Numbered from the stretch's first letter, positions 1 through 9,192 are shown. The stretch is DNA of 40,338 bases from Streptomyces mexicanus (GCF_902506575.1 NZ_LR732544.1:2300029-2340366), one strand, 5' to 3'. Translations and numbers: made by a program. Notes: generated from the sequence alone by a model not told the origin.

Positions 1-917
1 ACGTGACCCCGCTGGTGCGCAAGCTCGCCGCCGAGAACGGCGTCGACCTGTCCACCGTCCAGGGCACCGGCGTCGGCGGCCGCATCCGCAAGCAGGACGT
101 CCTGGCCGCCGCCGAGGCCGCCAAGGCCGCCACCGCCGCCCCGGCCCCGGCCGCTCCGGCCGCCGCGAAGAAGGCCCCCGCCCTGGAGGTCTCGCCGCTG
201 CGCGGCCAGACCGTGAAGATGCCGCGGATCCGCAAGGTCATCGGCGACAACATGGTCAAGGCCCTGCAGGAGATGGCCCAGCTGTCGTCGGTCGTCGAGG
301 TCGACGTCACCAAGCTGATGCGGCTGCGCGCGCAGGCCAAGGACTCCTTCGCCGCGCGCGAGGGCGTCAAGCTCTCCCCGATGCCGTTCTTCGTCAAGGC
401 CGCCGCGCAGGCGCTGAAGGCCCACCCGGTCATCAACGCCAAGATCAACGAGGCCGAGGGGACCATCACCTACTTCGACACCGAGAACATCGGTATCGCG
501 GTGGACTCCGAGAAGGGCCTGATGACCCCGGTCATCAAGAACGCCGGTGACCTCAACATCGCCGGCATCGCCAAGGCCACCGCCGACCTGGCGGCCAAGG
601 TCCGCGGCAACAAGATCACGCCGGACGAGCTGGCCGGTGCGACCTTCACCATCTCCAACACCGGTTCGCGCGGCGCGCTGTTCGACACGATCATCGTGCC
701 GCCGGGCCAGGTCGCGATCCTCGGCATCGGCGCCACCGTCAAGCGCCCGGCCGTGATCGAGACCGCGGAGGGCACCGTCATCGGCGTCCGCGACATGGTC
801 TACCTGACCCTGTCCTACGACCACCGCCTGGTGGACGGCGCCGACGCGGCCCGCTACCTGACCGCCGTCAAGGCGATCCTGGAGGCGGGCGAGTTCGAGG
901 TCGAACTCGGCCTGTAA
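1..917 (+). CDS. sucB: 2-oxoacid dehydrogenase E2 (dihydrolipoamide succinyltransferase), 5' truncated
   Basis: This is the C-terminal part (about 305 residues) of an E2 acyltransferase. It moves the acyl group from lipoyl-lysine to CoA in the 2-oxoglutarate (or pyruvate) dehydrogenase complex. The gene is open at the window edge, so the lipoyl domains are missing. Visible in order are the peripheral E3-binding domain (TPLVRKLAAENGVDL, GVGGRIRKQDV), an Ala/Pro-rich linker at about residues 35-60, and the catalytic domain ending with the active-site signature SYDHRLVDG, whose His and Asp are catalytic. A strong terminator follows. The nearest E1 gene is aceE, so the E2 may also serve pyruvate dehydrogenase, as the single E2 does in Corynebacterium; that sharing is inference. 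The family is certain, but the exact substrate cannot be fixed from this part alone. Confidence 0.93.
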   Translation, partial: VTPLVRKLAAENGVDLSTVQGTGVGGRIRKQDVLAAAEAAKAATAAPAPAAPAAAKKAPALEVSPLRGQTVKMPRIRKVIGDNMVKALQEMAQLSSVVEVDVTKLMRLRAQAKDSFAAREGVKLSPMPFFVKAAAQALKAHPVINAKINEAEGTITYFDTENIGIAVDSEKGLMTPVIKNAGDLNIAGIAKATADLAAKVRGNKITPDELAGATFTISNTGSRGALFDTIIVPPGQVAILGIGATVKRPAVIETAEGTVIGVRDMVYLTLSYDHRLVDGADAARYLTAVKAILEAGEFEVELGL

Positions 918-954
918 CTCCCTCCCGCTGGGCCGGTCCCTCCCCCCAGCGCGC

Positions 955-1000
955 ACGGCGGTGCCCCGTCCGGAATCTCCGGGCGGGGCACCGCCGTTTG
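955..1000 (+). terminator. Rho-independent terminator of sucB
   Basis: Perfect 14-bp inverted repeat (955-968 with 984-997, arm ACGGCGGTGCCCCG), 15-nt loop, followed by TTT. It lies 38 bp after the sucB stop. Confidence 0.85.
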
Positions 1001-1147
1001 CCGTTTCTTGGCCAACGGAGCGTGTAAGCCTCGTCTCCCCTGCGTTCAAAGCCCCTGTATGCGCCCTTCCGCCGTGCCCCGGCCCCCGTATTGTCTGTAA
1101 CGTCAACGCCCCCGCGGGCCGCCTGGGCCCACGCTAAGGAGCCCTCC

Positions 1148-1771
1148 ATGACCGCGCCCGTCGTCCACTCGCTGCGCGAGCAGATCCGCGAGCACATCGT
1201 GGAGGGGATCGTCAGCGGTCGCTGGAAGCCGGGCGAGCGGATCGTGGAGCGCCGGATCGCCACCGAGCTGGAGGTCAGCCAGACCCCGGTCCGCGAGGCG
1301 CTGCGCGAGCTGGAGTCGCTGCGGCTGATCGAGTCGGCGCCGAACAAGGGCGTGCGGGTGCGCAATCTGACCGCCGCGGACCTGGAGGAGAGCTACCCGG
1401 TCCGGGCCGGCCTGGAGGCCATCGCGGCGGAGCTGGCCGCGGAGAGGCTGGCCGAGGACTGCTCGGCCCTGGAACCGCACGTGGCCGCGCTGTACGAGGC
1501 CGACCGCCGGGCCGACGGCACGGCGCAGGTGCGGCACACGGTGGCCTTCCACCGCGAACTGGTGCGCGCGGCCGGGAACTCGGTGCTGCTGCACACCTGG
1601 GAGGGCCTGGGCATCGAGGTGTTCACGGCGCTGTCGATCCGCTGGCTGGGCACCGTCCAGCAGTCCTACGCCGAGGAGCACGAGGAGCTGGTGCAGGCGT
1701 TCCGCCGGCGCGACGAGCGGATCGCGGAACTGGTGAAGGCGCACGTCCTGGGCTGCGCACCCCGCGCCTGA
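1148..1771 (+). CDS. GntR-family regulator, FadR/FCD type
   Basis: A 207-residue DNA-binding regulator. The N-terminal winged helix (about residues 8-75) shows the GntR pattern: LREQIREHIVEGIVSGRW, then PGERI, then SQTPVREALRELESLRLIE. The C-terminal part is alpha-helical (about 80-205), starts with LEESYPVRAGLEAIAAELAA, and matches an FCD ligand-binding domain, which usually senses an organic acid. The ATG at 1148 is chosen because TAAGGAG lies 7 bp upstream; an in-frame GTG at 1091 has no such site. It lies between sucB and aceE in the same orientation. Palindromic sites precede aceE at 1867-1957, so control of aceE, with pyruvate or another 2-oxoacid as ligand, is a reasonable inference by analogy with PdhR. 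No ligand can be named from the sequence. Confidence 0.9.
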   Translation: MTAPVVHSLREQIREHIVEGIVSGRWKPGERIVERRIATELEVSQTPVREALRELESLRLIESAPNKGVRVRNLTAADLEESYPVRAGLEAIAAELAAERLAEDCSALEPHVAALYEADRRADGTAQVRHTVAFHRELVRAAGNSVLLHTWEGLGIEVFTALSIRWLGTVQQSYAEEHEELVQAFRRRDERIAELVKAHVLGCAPRA

Positions 1772-1866
1772 CCCGGCCCCGCGCCGCCCACCGGGACGGC
1801 TCGGCGCCGCTGTTCGGGCCACTCCGAGCGCTCCCCCGCTCACCTGCGAAAACACATCGAAAACGC

Positions 1867-1969
1867 GGCACCGGGTGCCCGAATCGAAGGCACCGCGTGC
1901 CGACTTTCTCGGAATCGAGAGGTTTTCGCCCTCAACCCTTTGATCGATCATCGATCACGGAGTTACAGT
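1867..1969 (+). promoter_or_regulatory. aceE promoter with three palindromic candidate operators
   Basis: This lies in the 309-bp gap before aceE. Two copies of GGCACCGSGTGCC occur at 1867-1879 (perfect palindrome) and 1889-1901 (one arm mismatch). Their centres are 22 bp apart, two helical turns. A perfect 17-bp palindrome, TGATCGATCATCGATCA, is at 1941-1957. It overlaps a candidate -35 (TTGATC, 1940-1945), which is followed after 18 bp by a -10 (TACAGT, 1964-1969). The arrangement suggests repression by one or two dimeric regulators, with the adjacent GntR protein one candidate. Confidence 0.55.
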
Positions 1970-2080
1970 CGCCGACGGGCTCTCACCGGAGCCCTGCGCC
2001 CTGTCCTGCCAAAGACCCAAGGGCACCCCCGAACCCTTACGCAGTGAGGGAACCCCCCTTCGACTGAGGAAGGCGGCGAC

Positions 2081-4783
2081 ATGACCGACCCCAACGCCAT
2101 CCAGCCGAGCGAGCTGGACCAGCTCCCGGACCGCGACCCCGAGGAGACCGCCGAATGGCAGGCCTCCCTGGACGCCGTCGCCAAGGCGGCCGGGCCGCAC
2201 CGTGCCGCGTACCTGATGCGCCGCACGCTGGAGCGCGCGGAGGGCACCGGCGTCGCCCTGCCCAAGCTCCTGGAGACGGACTACGTCAACTCCATCCCGA
2301 CCGCCGCCGAGCCGGCCGTCCCCGGTGACGAGGCCATGGAGGCCCGGATCACCGCGTGGAACCGGTGGAACGCGGCGGCGATGGTGACCCGCGGCGCGAA
2401 GCACGGCGTCGGTGGCCACATCGCCACCTTCGCCTCCGCGGCCTGGCTGTACGAGACCGGCTTCAACCACTTCTTCCGCGGCAAGGAGGGCGACGGCTCC
2501 GGCGACCAGCTGTACATCCAGGGCCACGCCTCCCCCGGCATCTACGCCCGCGCCTTCCTGGACGGCCGCCTCACCGAGCAGCACCTGGACAACTTCCGCC
2601 AGGAGGCCGGCGGCAACGGCCTGCCGTCCTACCCGCACCCGCGCCGCCTGCCCTGGCTGTGGGAGTTCCCGACCGTCTCCATGGGCCTCGGCCCGATCTC
2701 GGCGATCTACCAGGCGCGGTTCAACCGCTACCTGACCAGCCGCGGCATCAAGGACGTCTCGGACTCACACGTGTGGGCGTTCCTCGGCGACGGCGAGATG
2801 GACGAGCCGGAGTCCACCACCGCGCTCACCCTGGCCGCGCGCGAGGGCCTGGACAACCTGACCTTCGTCATCAACTGCAACCTGCAGCGCCTGGACGGCC
2901 CGGTCCGCGCCAACTTCAAGATCGTGCAGGAGCTGGAGGCGCTGTTCCGCGGCTCCGGCTGGAACGTGATCAAGACGCTGTGGGGCTCCGCCTGGGACGA
3001 GCTGTTCGCCCTGGACACCACGGGCGCGCTGGTCCGCCGGCTGCGCGAGGTGCCGGACGCGCAGGTGCAGACGTACCAGACCCGCGACGCCGCCTACATC
3101 CGCGAGGACTTCTTCGGCAAGGACCCGGCGCTCGCCGAGATGGCGAAGCTGCTGAGCGACGACAAGATCCTCGAGTGCTTCCACGTCTCGCGCGGCGGCC
3201 ACGAGCCCCGCAAGGTCTACGCCGCCTACAAGGCCGCCCTGGAGCACAAGGGCGCCCCGACGGTGATCCTGGCCCAGACGGTCAAGGGCCACACCCTCGG
3301 TGAGGGCTTCGCCTCCAAGAACGCCAACCACCAGATGAAGAAGCTGACGGTGGAGGAGTTCAAGGCGATGCGCGACCGCCTGGACCTGCCGATCAAGGAC
3401 AGCGACTTCGTCGACGGCGTCGTCCCCTACGGCCACCCGGGCGCCGACTCCCCCGAGGTCCGCTACCTCCAGGAGCGCCGCGCCGCCCTCGGCGGCCCGG
3501 CCCCGGCCCGCCGCGTCCACCCGGTGCCGGCGCTGCCCGCCCCGGCGGAGAAGGCCTTCGCCGCCTTCGACAAGGGCTCCGGCTCGCAGAGCGTGGCCAC
3601 CACCATGGCGTTCGTCCGCCTGGTCAAGGACCTGGTCCGCGACAAGGAGACCGGCAAGCGCTGGGTGCCGATCGTCCCGGACGAGGCGCGCACCTTCGGC
3701 ATGGAGTCGCTGTTCCCGTCGCTCGGGATCTACTCGCCCAAGGGCCAGACGTACGAGCCGGTCGACCGCGACCAGCTGATGTACTACAAGGAGGCCACCA
3801 ACGGCCAGATCCTCAACGAGGGGATCACCGAGGCCGGGTCCATGGCCGACTTCATCGCCGCCTCCACGTCGTACGCGACGCACGGCGAGCCGATGATCCC
3901 GTTCTACATCTTCTACTCGATGTTCGGCTGGCAGCGCACCGCCGACCAGATGTGGCAGCTCGGCGACCAGCTCGGCCGCGGCTTCCTCGTCGGCGCCACG
4001 GCCGGCCGCACCACGCTGACGGGTGAGGGCCTGCAGCACGCCGACGGCCACTCCCCGGTCATCGCGGCGACCAACCCGGCGGCACTGACGTACGACCCGG
4101 CGTTCGCGTACGAGATCGCGGTCATCGTCAAGGAGGGCCTGCGCCGCATGTACGGCGAGGCCGCCGAGGGCGAGGACCAGAACGTCTTCTACTACCTCAC
4201 CGTCTACAACGAGCCGCTGCCGCAGCCGGCCAAGCCGTCCGGCCTCGGCATCGACGAGGGCATCATCAAGGGCCTGTACCGCTTCAACACGGCGGAGTCG
4301 GCGGGTCTGACGGTCCCGGCGAACGCCCCGCGCATCCAGCTGCTGGGCTCGGGCACGGCGATCCACTGGGCGCTGAAGGCCCAGAAGCTGCTCGCCGAGG
4401 AGTGGGGCGTGGCCGCCGACGTGTGGTCGGCGACGTCGTGGGGCGAGCTGCGCCGCGACGCCATGGAGGCCGACGCGGCCCTGCTGCGCGGCGAGGAGCG
4501 GGTGCCGTACGTACGCCAGGCGCTGCAGGGCGCCGAGGGTCCGGTGCTGGCGGTCTCCGACTACATGCGCCAGGTCCCGGACCAGATCGCGCAGTGGGTC
4601 GAGCAGGACTACCCCTCGCTGGGCGCCGACGGCTTCGGTCTGTCGGACCCCCGTGAGGCGGCCCGCCGCCACTTCGGCGTGGACGCCGAGTCGATCGTCG
4701 CCGCGGCGCTGGCCCAGCTGGCCCGGCGCGGCGAGGTGAAGGCCTCGGCGGTCAAGGAGGCCCGGGACAAGTACGGCCTGTAA
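2081..4783 (+). CDS. aceE: Pyruvate dehydrogenase E1 component, homodimeric type
   Basis: A 900-residue thiamine-diphosphate enzyme that decarboxylates pyruvate and reductively acetylates the lipoyl group of E2. Length and layout fit the alpha2-type AceE of E. coli (about 887 residues) rather than the split alpha/beta form. The ThDP/Mg motif starts with GDGEMDEPE at residues 236-244 and ends with NCN near residue 266. Other family stretches include [14 protein letters not shown] near residue 111, the pyrimidine-side region [11 protein letters not shown], and [18 protein letters not shown] at 2081 is preceded by GAGGAAGG. Transcription probably starts at its own promoter (1940-1969) and ends at the hairpin 4804-4833. 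E2 and lipoate supply are encoded nearby (sucB, lipB, lipA). Confidence 0.97.
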   Translation: MTDPNAIQPSELDQLPDRDPEETAEWQASLDAVAKAAGPHRAAYLMRRTLERAEGTGVALPKLLETDYVNSIPTAAEPAVPGDEAMEARITAWNRWNAAAMVTRGAKHGVGGHIATFASAAWLYETGFNHFFRGKEGDGSGDQLYIQGHASPGIYARAFLDGRLTEQHLDNFRQEAGGNGLPSYPHPRRLPWLWEFPTVSMGLGPISAIYQARFNRYLTSRGIKDVSDSHVWAFLGDGEMDEPESTTALTLAAREGLDNLTFVINCNLQRLDGPVRANFKIVQELEALFRGSGWNVIKTLWGSAWDELFALDTTGALVRRLREVPDAQVQTYQTRDAAYIREDFFGKDPALAEMAKLLSDDKILECFHVSRGGHEPRKVYAAYKAALEHKGAPTVILAQTVKGHTLGEGFASKNANHQMKKLTVEEFKAMRDRLDLPIKDSDFVDGVVPYGHPGADSPEVRYLQERRAALGGPAPARRVHPVPALPAPAEKAFAAFDKGSGSQSVATTMAFVRLVKDLVRDKETGKRWVPIVPDEARTFGMESLFPSLGIYSPKGQTYEPVDRDQLMYYKEATNGQILNEGITEAGSMADFIAASTSYATHGEPMIPFYIFYSMFGWQRTADQMWQLGDQLGRGFLVGATAGRTTLTGEGLQHADGHSPVIAATNPAALTYDPAFAYEIAVIVKEGLRRMYGEAAEGEDQNVFYYLTVYNEPLPQPAKPSGLGIDEGIIKGLYRFNTAESAGLTVPANAPRIQLLGSGTAIHWALKAQKLLAEEWGVAADVWSATSWGELRRDAMEADAALLRGEERVPYVRQALQGAEGPVLAVSDYMRQVPDQIAQWVEQDYPSLGADGFGLSDPREAARRHFGVDAESIVAAALAQLARRGEVKASAVKEARDKYGL

Positions 4784-4803
4784 GGGCTGGATCTCGTCCA
4801 GGT

Positions 4804-4833
4804 GAAGGGGCACGGCACTCGCCGTGCCCCTTC
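4804..4833 (+). terminator. aceE terminator
   Basis: Perfect 13-bp stem (GAAGGGGCACGGC, 4804-4816, with 4821-4833) closed by the 4-nt loop ACTC, 20 bp after the aceE stop. Confidence 0.85.
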
Positions 4834-4864
4834 GCTGTCGGTGGCCCCCGGCATGATGGGGGCC

Positions 4865-5878
4865 ATGCGTGCCGCCCGCCTGATCAAGATGGTGCTGCTG
4901 CTGCAGTCGCGGCAGTCCATGACCGCCGCCGAGCTGGCCCGGGAGCTGGAGGTGTCCGAGCGCACGGTCACGCGGGACGCGCAGGCGCTGTCGGAGGCGG
5001 GCGTGCCGGTGTACGCCGACCGGGGGCGGGCCGGCGGGTACCGGCTGGTGGGCGGCTACCGCACGCGGCTGACCGGGCTGGCCCGCGGTGAGGCGGAGGC
5101 GCTGTTCCTCAGCGGGGTGCCGGGGGCGCTCAGGGACATGGGCCTGCAGGACGTCGCCTCGGCCGCCCGGCTGAAGGTGTCCGCGGCGCTGCTGCCCTCC
5201 CTGCGCGACGCCCCACGCACGGCCGCGCAGCGCTTCCATCTGGACGCCCCGGGCTGGTTCCGGGAGCCGCGGACGCCCGAGCTGCTGCCGGCGGTGGCGG
5301 ACGCGGGCTGGGACGACCGGCGGATCACCGCGCACTACCGGCGCGGGCCCGAGGAGGAGGTGGTGCGGGTCCTGGAACCGTACGGGCTGGTCCTCAAGGC
5401 GGGCGCGTGGTACCTGTGCGCCCGGGTCGCCGGGCAGGACGCGTTCCGGGTGTACCGCCTCGACCGGTTCACGGCCGTCGTCGCAGGCGAGGAGCGGTTC
5501 ACGCGCGCGCCGGACTTCGACCTGCCCGCCTTCTGGGCGGAGCGCGCCGAGCAGTTCGCCCGGTCCATCCTGCACGCCGAGGTCGTCCTCCGGCTCTCCG
5601 AGGCGGGGGCGCGGCGGCTGGTGCACGCCGTGGACCCGGCGGCGGCCCGTCGGGCGCTGGCCGCCGCCGGGCCGCCGGACGAGCACGGCTGGGTGCGGGT
5701 GACCCTGCCGGTGGAGTCCGAGGAGGTCGCCCACGAACAGCTGGCCGCGCTCGGCCCGGAGGTGGAGGTGCTGGCGCCCCGGACGCTGCGGGAGCGGGTC
5801 GCGGATGACGCGGCACGGCTGGCGGCGCTGTACGGGGCGCGGCCGACGGCGCTGTCCGCGGGGGACGGGCCGGTGTGA
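4865..5878 (+). CDS. HTH plus WYL-domain transcriptional regulator
   Basis: A 337-residue regulator of the YafY/WYL family. The N-terminal HTH (about residues 1-60) reads MRAARLIKMVLLLQ, then SMTAAELARELEVSERTVTRDAQ. The middle holds the WYL domain (about 140-215), recognisable by ITAHYRRG, EPYGLVLKAGAWYLCARV and FRVYRLDRF; its usual W-Y-L reads W-Y-L in GAWYLCAR. The C-terminal WCX-like extension follows. WYL domains bind nucleic acid or small ligands to modulate DNA binding; the ligand here is unknown. ATG at 4865 fits the family start. An earlier in-frame ATG at 4853 is possible, while the GTG at 4802 lies in the aceE terminator and is rejected. It has no obvious operon partner. Confidence 0.9.
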   Translation: MRAARLIKMVLLLQSRQSMTAAELARELEVSERTVTRDAQALSEAGVPVYADRGRAGGYRLVGGYRTRLTGLARGEAEALFLSGVPGALRDMGLQDVASAARLKVSAALLPSLRDAPRTAAQRFHLDAPGWFREPRTPELLPAVADAGWDDRRITAHYRRGPEEEVVRVLEPYGLVLKAGAWYLCARVAGQDAFRVYRLDRFTAVVAGEERFTRAPDFDLPAFWAERAEQFARSILHAEVVLRLSEAGARRLVHAVDPAAARRALAAAGPPDEHGWVRVTLPVESEEVAHEQLAALGPEVEVLAPRTLRERVADDAARLAALYGARPTALSAGDGPV

Positions 5879-5939
5879 CGGGCGGAGCGGTCGGCGGCGC
5901 CGTGCGCGCGTGACGGGCGGCGCGGCTCGTGGCGCACGT

Positions 5940-6031
5940 ACCGGCGGAATTTCCGTTCCCGTACCCGCGGGACTCCCGGCCCCCGCATCGGCGGATTCCC
6001 GGCCCTCGTATCGGCGATTCCCCACCCTCGT
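5940..6031. repeat. Degenerate tandem repeat, about 23-bp unit, four copies
   Basis: Four adjoining imperfect units start near 5940, 5963, 5987 and 6010, each of the form ATCGGCGGATTCCCGGCCCT with drift. They fill most of the gene-free stretch 5879-6149. The last two are most alike. No coding potential is apparent. Confidence 0.5.
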
Positions 6032-6149
6032 GCGGACGGGACCGCCGGTCCACGCGCCGGCGGTGCGCGGCCGGCCGGGCCTCGTGCCCGTAACGATCCG
6101 CCGCACTCCGCATGCGGGGTCCGGTTCGAGGGAAGATGCTGGACCCGGG

Positions 6150-6668
6150 ATGGACGAGACGGAGTTCTGGGAACTGATCGACGCCACGCGCGATGCCGCC
6201 GAGGGGGACCCCGAGGAGCAGGCCGATCTGCTCGTGCAGCGGTTGCTGGAGTTCGACCCGGAGCAGGTGCTGGACTTCGCCCGTCACTTCGAGTCCCGGT
6301 ACAACCGCGCCTACCGCTGGGACCTGTGGGGTGCCGCCTGGCTGCTGCTCGACGGGGCGAGCGACGACGCCTTCGACTACTTCCGGTGCTGGCTGATCGG
6401 CCAGGGCCGGGACGTCTTCGAGGGAGCCCTGCACGATCCGGACGCGCTGGCCGACCTGCTGGACGACTTCGACGAGGAGATCGACGGCGACGGCGAGGAA
6501 CTGGGGTACGCGGCCGACGAGGCCTACGAGCAGCTCACCGGCACCGTCGCCCCCGACCTCGGCATCGCCCCCGCCCCCGCCGAACCGGAGGGCACCCCGA
6601 TCGACTTCGAGGACGACCGCGCCCTCGCCCAGCGCTACCCGCGGCTGTGGGACCGCTTCCGCGAGTAG
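6150..6668 (+). CDS. DUF4240 domain protein
   Basis: A 172-residue acidic, soluble protein of the DUF4240 family, whose biochemical role is unknown. The signature start MDETEFWELIDATRDAA and the core FARHFESRYNRAYRWDLWGAAWLL are clear, followed by FDYFRCWLIGQGRDVFEGAL and an Asp/Glu-rich stretch LLDDFDEEIDGDGEELGY. No signal peptide or membrane segment is seen. ATG at 6150 matches the family start; an in-frame ATG at 6135 is directly behind GAGGGAAG and is the alternative. It ends 9 bp from the stop of the convergent amidase gene. Confidence 0.85.
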   Translation: MDETEFWELIDATRDAAEGDPEEQADLLVQRLLEFDPEQVLDFARHFESRYNRAYRWDLWGAAWLLLDGASDDAFDYFRCWLIGQGRDVFEGALHDPDALADLLDDFDEEIDGDGEELGYAADEAYEQLTGTVAPDLGIAPAPAEPEGTPIDFEDDRALAQRYPRLWDRFRE

Positions 6669-6677
6669 GACGTTCGC

Positions 6678-7772
6678 TCACGTCCTGCCCTGGAGCCGGG
6701 CCGCCGCCTCACGGAGGGCGGGCAGGCGGACCGTCAACGCCGCGCCGGGGCAGTCGGTGGGGAAGCCGTCCCTGTGCCCGGCGAGGGCGGGCAGCAGGGC
6801 GGTCGTGCCGGCCGGGTAGCGGCTGAGCCCGTTGCTGGAGACCAGCGGGACCGAGGCCCGCGGGTCGATCCCCGCCAGGCCGAGCTTCCACGCGGCCAGT
6901 GCGGCGATCGCGTGGGTCAGCGCGTGCGGCACCGGTGTGCCGGCCGAGAAGGTCCCGATGACCGCTATCCCCGCGGTGCGGTGGTTGAAGCCCTGGGTGT
7001 GGGCGCCGGTGACGGCGCTCGCCACGCCGCCGGCGCGGCCCTCGTAGATCGTGCCGCAGCGGTCGACGAGGAAGTTGTAGCCGATGTCGTCCCAGTGGCG
7101 GGCGCCGGTGTGGCCCGCGTACAGGCGGCGGATGATGGCCGGGGTGTCGGAGCAGGCGTAGTCGTTGGGCGAGTCGGTGTGGTGCAGGAAGAGCGCGACG
7201 ACCTTGTCGTCGTAGCGCGCGGGCGGCTGCGGGCGCCGGGACGCGGCGTCCAGCCAGACCTCGCGCGGCAGGATGCGCGGCCGGGGCGCGTGGTGTGCCG
7301 CCACGGCCGCCTGGGGCGCGTCGGCGGACAGCAGGTCCCCGGGCCGGCCCGCCGGCGCGTGGCCGATGCCCCGCGCGCCGGCCGCCAGCGCGCCGACCAC
7401 GGCGGCCACCGGCAGACAGCACAGCAGGGCCACGACCGCGTGCTTGGCCCCGGCCGGACGGCGGCGGGCCGCGGCGGCCGGCCACGGCCACCGGACCCCG
7501 GTCCGGCGCACGGCCGCTCCCGCACGGCGCAGGGGAGTGCGCGCCCGGCGCCCGGCCGCTCGGGCCCGGCCCAGGGCAGCTCGGGTCCGGCCCAGGGCAG
7601 CTCGGGTCCGGCCCAGGGCAGCTCGGGTCCGGCCCAGGGCAGTTCGTGTCCGGCCGAGGGCGGTGCCTGCTCGGCGCAGGGCGGATCGCGGTCGGCGCGA
7701 GGTGGATTCCGGTCGGTCTGGGGCGGGTTCCGGTCGGCGCCGGGCGCGGTCCGCTCTTCCCACAGCAGGCAT
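6678..7772 (-). CDS. Membrane-anchored PGRP-type N-acetylmuramoyl-L-alanine amidase
   Basis: A protein of about 364 residues that should cleave the amide bond between muramic acid and the stem peptide outside the cell. The first 100 residues are very Arg-rich and hold four ALGRTRA-type heptads (encoded by the tandem repeat 7567-7650). A single membrane segment (about AVVALLCCLPVAAVVGALAA) follows. The extracellular part has a linker (ILPREVWL) and the PGRP/amidase_2 domain: FLHHTDSPNDYACSD with the first zinc His, IGYNFLVDRCGTIYEGR, GAHTQGFN with the second His, and TDCPGAAL with the third ligand region (Cys). The start at 7772 is uncertain because the weak GTGAGGG lies close to it, and upstream in-frame starts would overlap the divergent gene. 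Confidence 0.85.
   Translation of the reverse strand: MPAVGRADRARRRPEPAPDRPESTSRRPRSALRRAGTALGRTRTALGRTRAALGRTRAALGRTRAALGRARAAGRRARTPLRRAGAAVRRTGVRWPWPAAAARRRPAGAKHAVVALLCCLPVAAVVGALAAGARGIGHAPAGRPGDLLSADAPQAAVAAHHAPRPRILPREVWLDAASRRPQPPARYDDKVVALFLHHTDSPNDYACSDTPAIIRRLYAGHTGARHWDDIGYNFLVDRCGTIYEGRAGGVASAVTGAHTQGFNHRTAGIAVIGTFSAGTPVPHALTHAIAALAAWKLGLAGIDPRASVPLVSSNGLSRYPAGTTALLPALAGHRDGFPTDCPGAALTVRLPALREAAARLQGRT
7567..7650. repeat. 21-bp tandem repeat, four units, inside the amidase gene
   Basis: Units begin at 7567, 7588, 7609 and 7630. The first three are identical (starting CGGCCCAGGGCAGCTCGGGT) and the fourth differs at two bases; a decayed fifth follows. The unit length is a multiple of three, so copy changes keep the frame and alter the number of heptads in the cytoplasmic arm. 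Confidence 0.9.
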
Positions 7773-7958
7773 GCCCTCACTGTCGCCGCCATCCGCCGCG
7801 TCCGCGATGTGTGCTGTGCCACCCGGTGGAACCATCGTCCTGGTCCAGGACGTTTCTGGTGGTACACGTACACGTGACCGGTTCCCGGATCCGCGTGCGC
7901 GTGGCTGATCGCCGGGTCCGTCCCGCTCACCCTGGGGCCCGAGAGAAAGGCGGCATGT

Positions 7959-9143
7959 GTGGACCTGCTCGACCTCGTGCTGTTGCTGGTGATCGTGGTG
8001 TACACGGTGTCCGGCTACCGGCGCGGACTGCTGGCCGGCTGTGTCTCGCTGGCCGGGTTCGTGGGCGGTGCGGTCGTCGGCGTGTGGGTGCTGCCGTGGG
8101 TGATGGACCTCGTCACGCGCGGGACGACGACGGCGACGGTCACGGCCGTGCTGACGGTGCTGGTACCGGCGGTGGTGGGGCACGAGTTGGCGGGGCGGCT
8201 GGCGCTGCTGCTGCGGCGGGAGCTGGACCACGGGCCGCTGCGGGTGGCCGACGGGATCGGCGGGGCCGCCGCCAACGCGGTGGCGGTGCTGATCGTGGCC
8301 TGGGTGGCCGCCAGCGTGCTGGGCGCCTCCTCCTCACCGCCGGTGACGTCGGCGATACGCGACTCCCGGCTGCTGGGCGCGGTGCAGGACGCGATGCCGG
8401 ACACCACGCCGTCCTGGTTCTCGCGGGCCACCAACGCGCTGACCGAGGCCGGGTTCCCGCAGGTCTTCAACCCGTTCGAGAACGAGCCCGCGGCGGGCGT
8501 GGCCCGGCCCTCCGGGGACAGTGTGACCCCGAGCGCGACGGACGCCGCCCGGCTGAGCACGGTGAAGATCGAGGGCGTCGCGGGCAACCAGGGCCGCGAG
8601 GGCACCGGTTTCGTCTACGCGAGCCGGCACGTGATGACCAACGCGCACGTGGTGGCGGGCATCGACGCCCCGACCGTGCAGATCGGCGGGAGCGGGCACT
8701 CCTACGAGGCGCGGGTGGTGCTCTTCGACCCGGACCGGGACGTGGCCGTGCTCTACGTCCCCGGGCTGCGCGCCCCCGCCCTGCGCTTCGACGGCACCGC
8801 CGAGCGCGGCGCGGCCGCGGTGGTCGCGGGCTACCCGCAGGACGGCGGGCTGAACCTCCAGGCGGCCACGGTCGCGGGCCGGATCCGGGCGACGGGGCAG
8901 AACATCTACAACGACGCCACGGTCACCCGCGAGATCTACTCGATCCGCTCCACCGTCCGCCCCGGCAACTCCGGCGGCCCTCTGCTGACCACCGACGGCC
9001 GGGTCTACGGGGTGATCTTCGCCCGCTCCACCTCCGACCGTGAGACGGGCTACGCCCTGACGGCGGCCGAGGTCGCCGCGGACGCCCGGCAGGCCGCGGG
9101 CGCCACGACACCGGTGGACACGGGGCCGCTGGTCGCGGGGTGA
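7959..9143 (+). CDS. MarP-like membrane serine protease (CvpA domain plus trypsin-like domain)
   Basis: A 394-residue membrane protease resembling mycobacterial MarP, which acts in the periplasm in acid and oxidative stress. The N-terminal CvpA-like part (residues 1 to about 160) has about four hydrophobic segments beginning LLDLVLLLVIVVYTVSGYRRG. The C-terminal protease domain (about 190-385) shows the chymotrypsin triad: His in MTNAHVVAG, Asp in FDPDRDVAVLYV, Ser in RPGNSGGPL. GTG at 7959 follows GAGAAAGG. The gene is divergent from the PGRP amidase across about 190 bp. In mycobacteria MarP processes the peptidoglycan hydrolase RipA, so a functional link to the neighbouring wall hydrolase is an attractive but unproved inference. 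Confidence 0.9.
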   Translation: MDLLDLVLLLVIVVYTVSGYRRGLLAGCVSLAGFVGGAVVGVWVLPWVMDLVTRGTTTATVTAVLTVLVPAVVGHELAGRLALLLRRELDHGPLRVADGIGGAAANAVAVLIVAWVAASVLGASSSPPVTSAIRDSRLLGAVQDAMPDTTPSWFSRATNALTEAGFPQVFNPFENEPAAGVARPSGDSVTPSATDAARLSTVKIEGVAGNQGREGTGFVYASRHVMTNAHVVAGIDAPTVQIGGSGHSYEARVVLFDPDRDVAVLYVPGLRAPALRFDGTAERGAAAVVAGYPQDGGLNLQAATVAGRIRATGQNIYNDATVTREIYSIRSTVRPGNSGGPLLTTDGRVYGVIFARSTSDRETGYALTAAEVAADARQAAGATTPVDTGPLVAG

Positions 9144-9192
9144 GCCCGGCCGCCCGGCGCACACCGGCGCACTGCGCGCGCCGCCGCCCGGC

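Noticed and set aside
4802..4864. GTG start at 4802 for the WYL regulator
   Set aside because: It would translate through the aceE terminator hairpin, and the family start is at 4865.
2765..6187. 1140-codon open frame on the minus strand
   Set aside because: It lies opposite aceE and the WYL gene, has Arg/Gly/Val-rich composition typical of antisense frames in high-GC DNA, and shows no domain.
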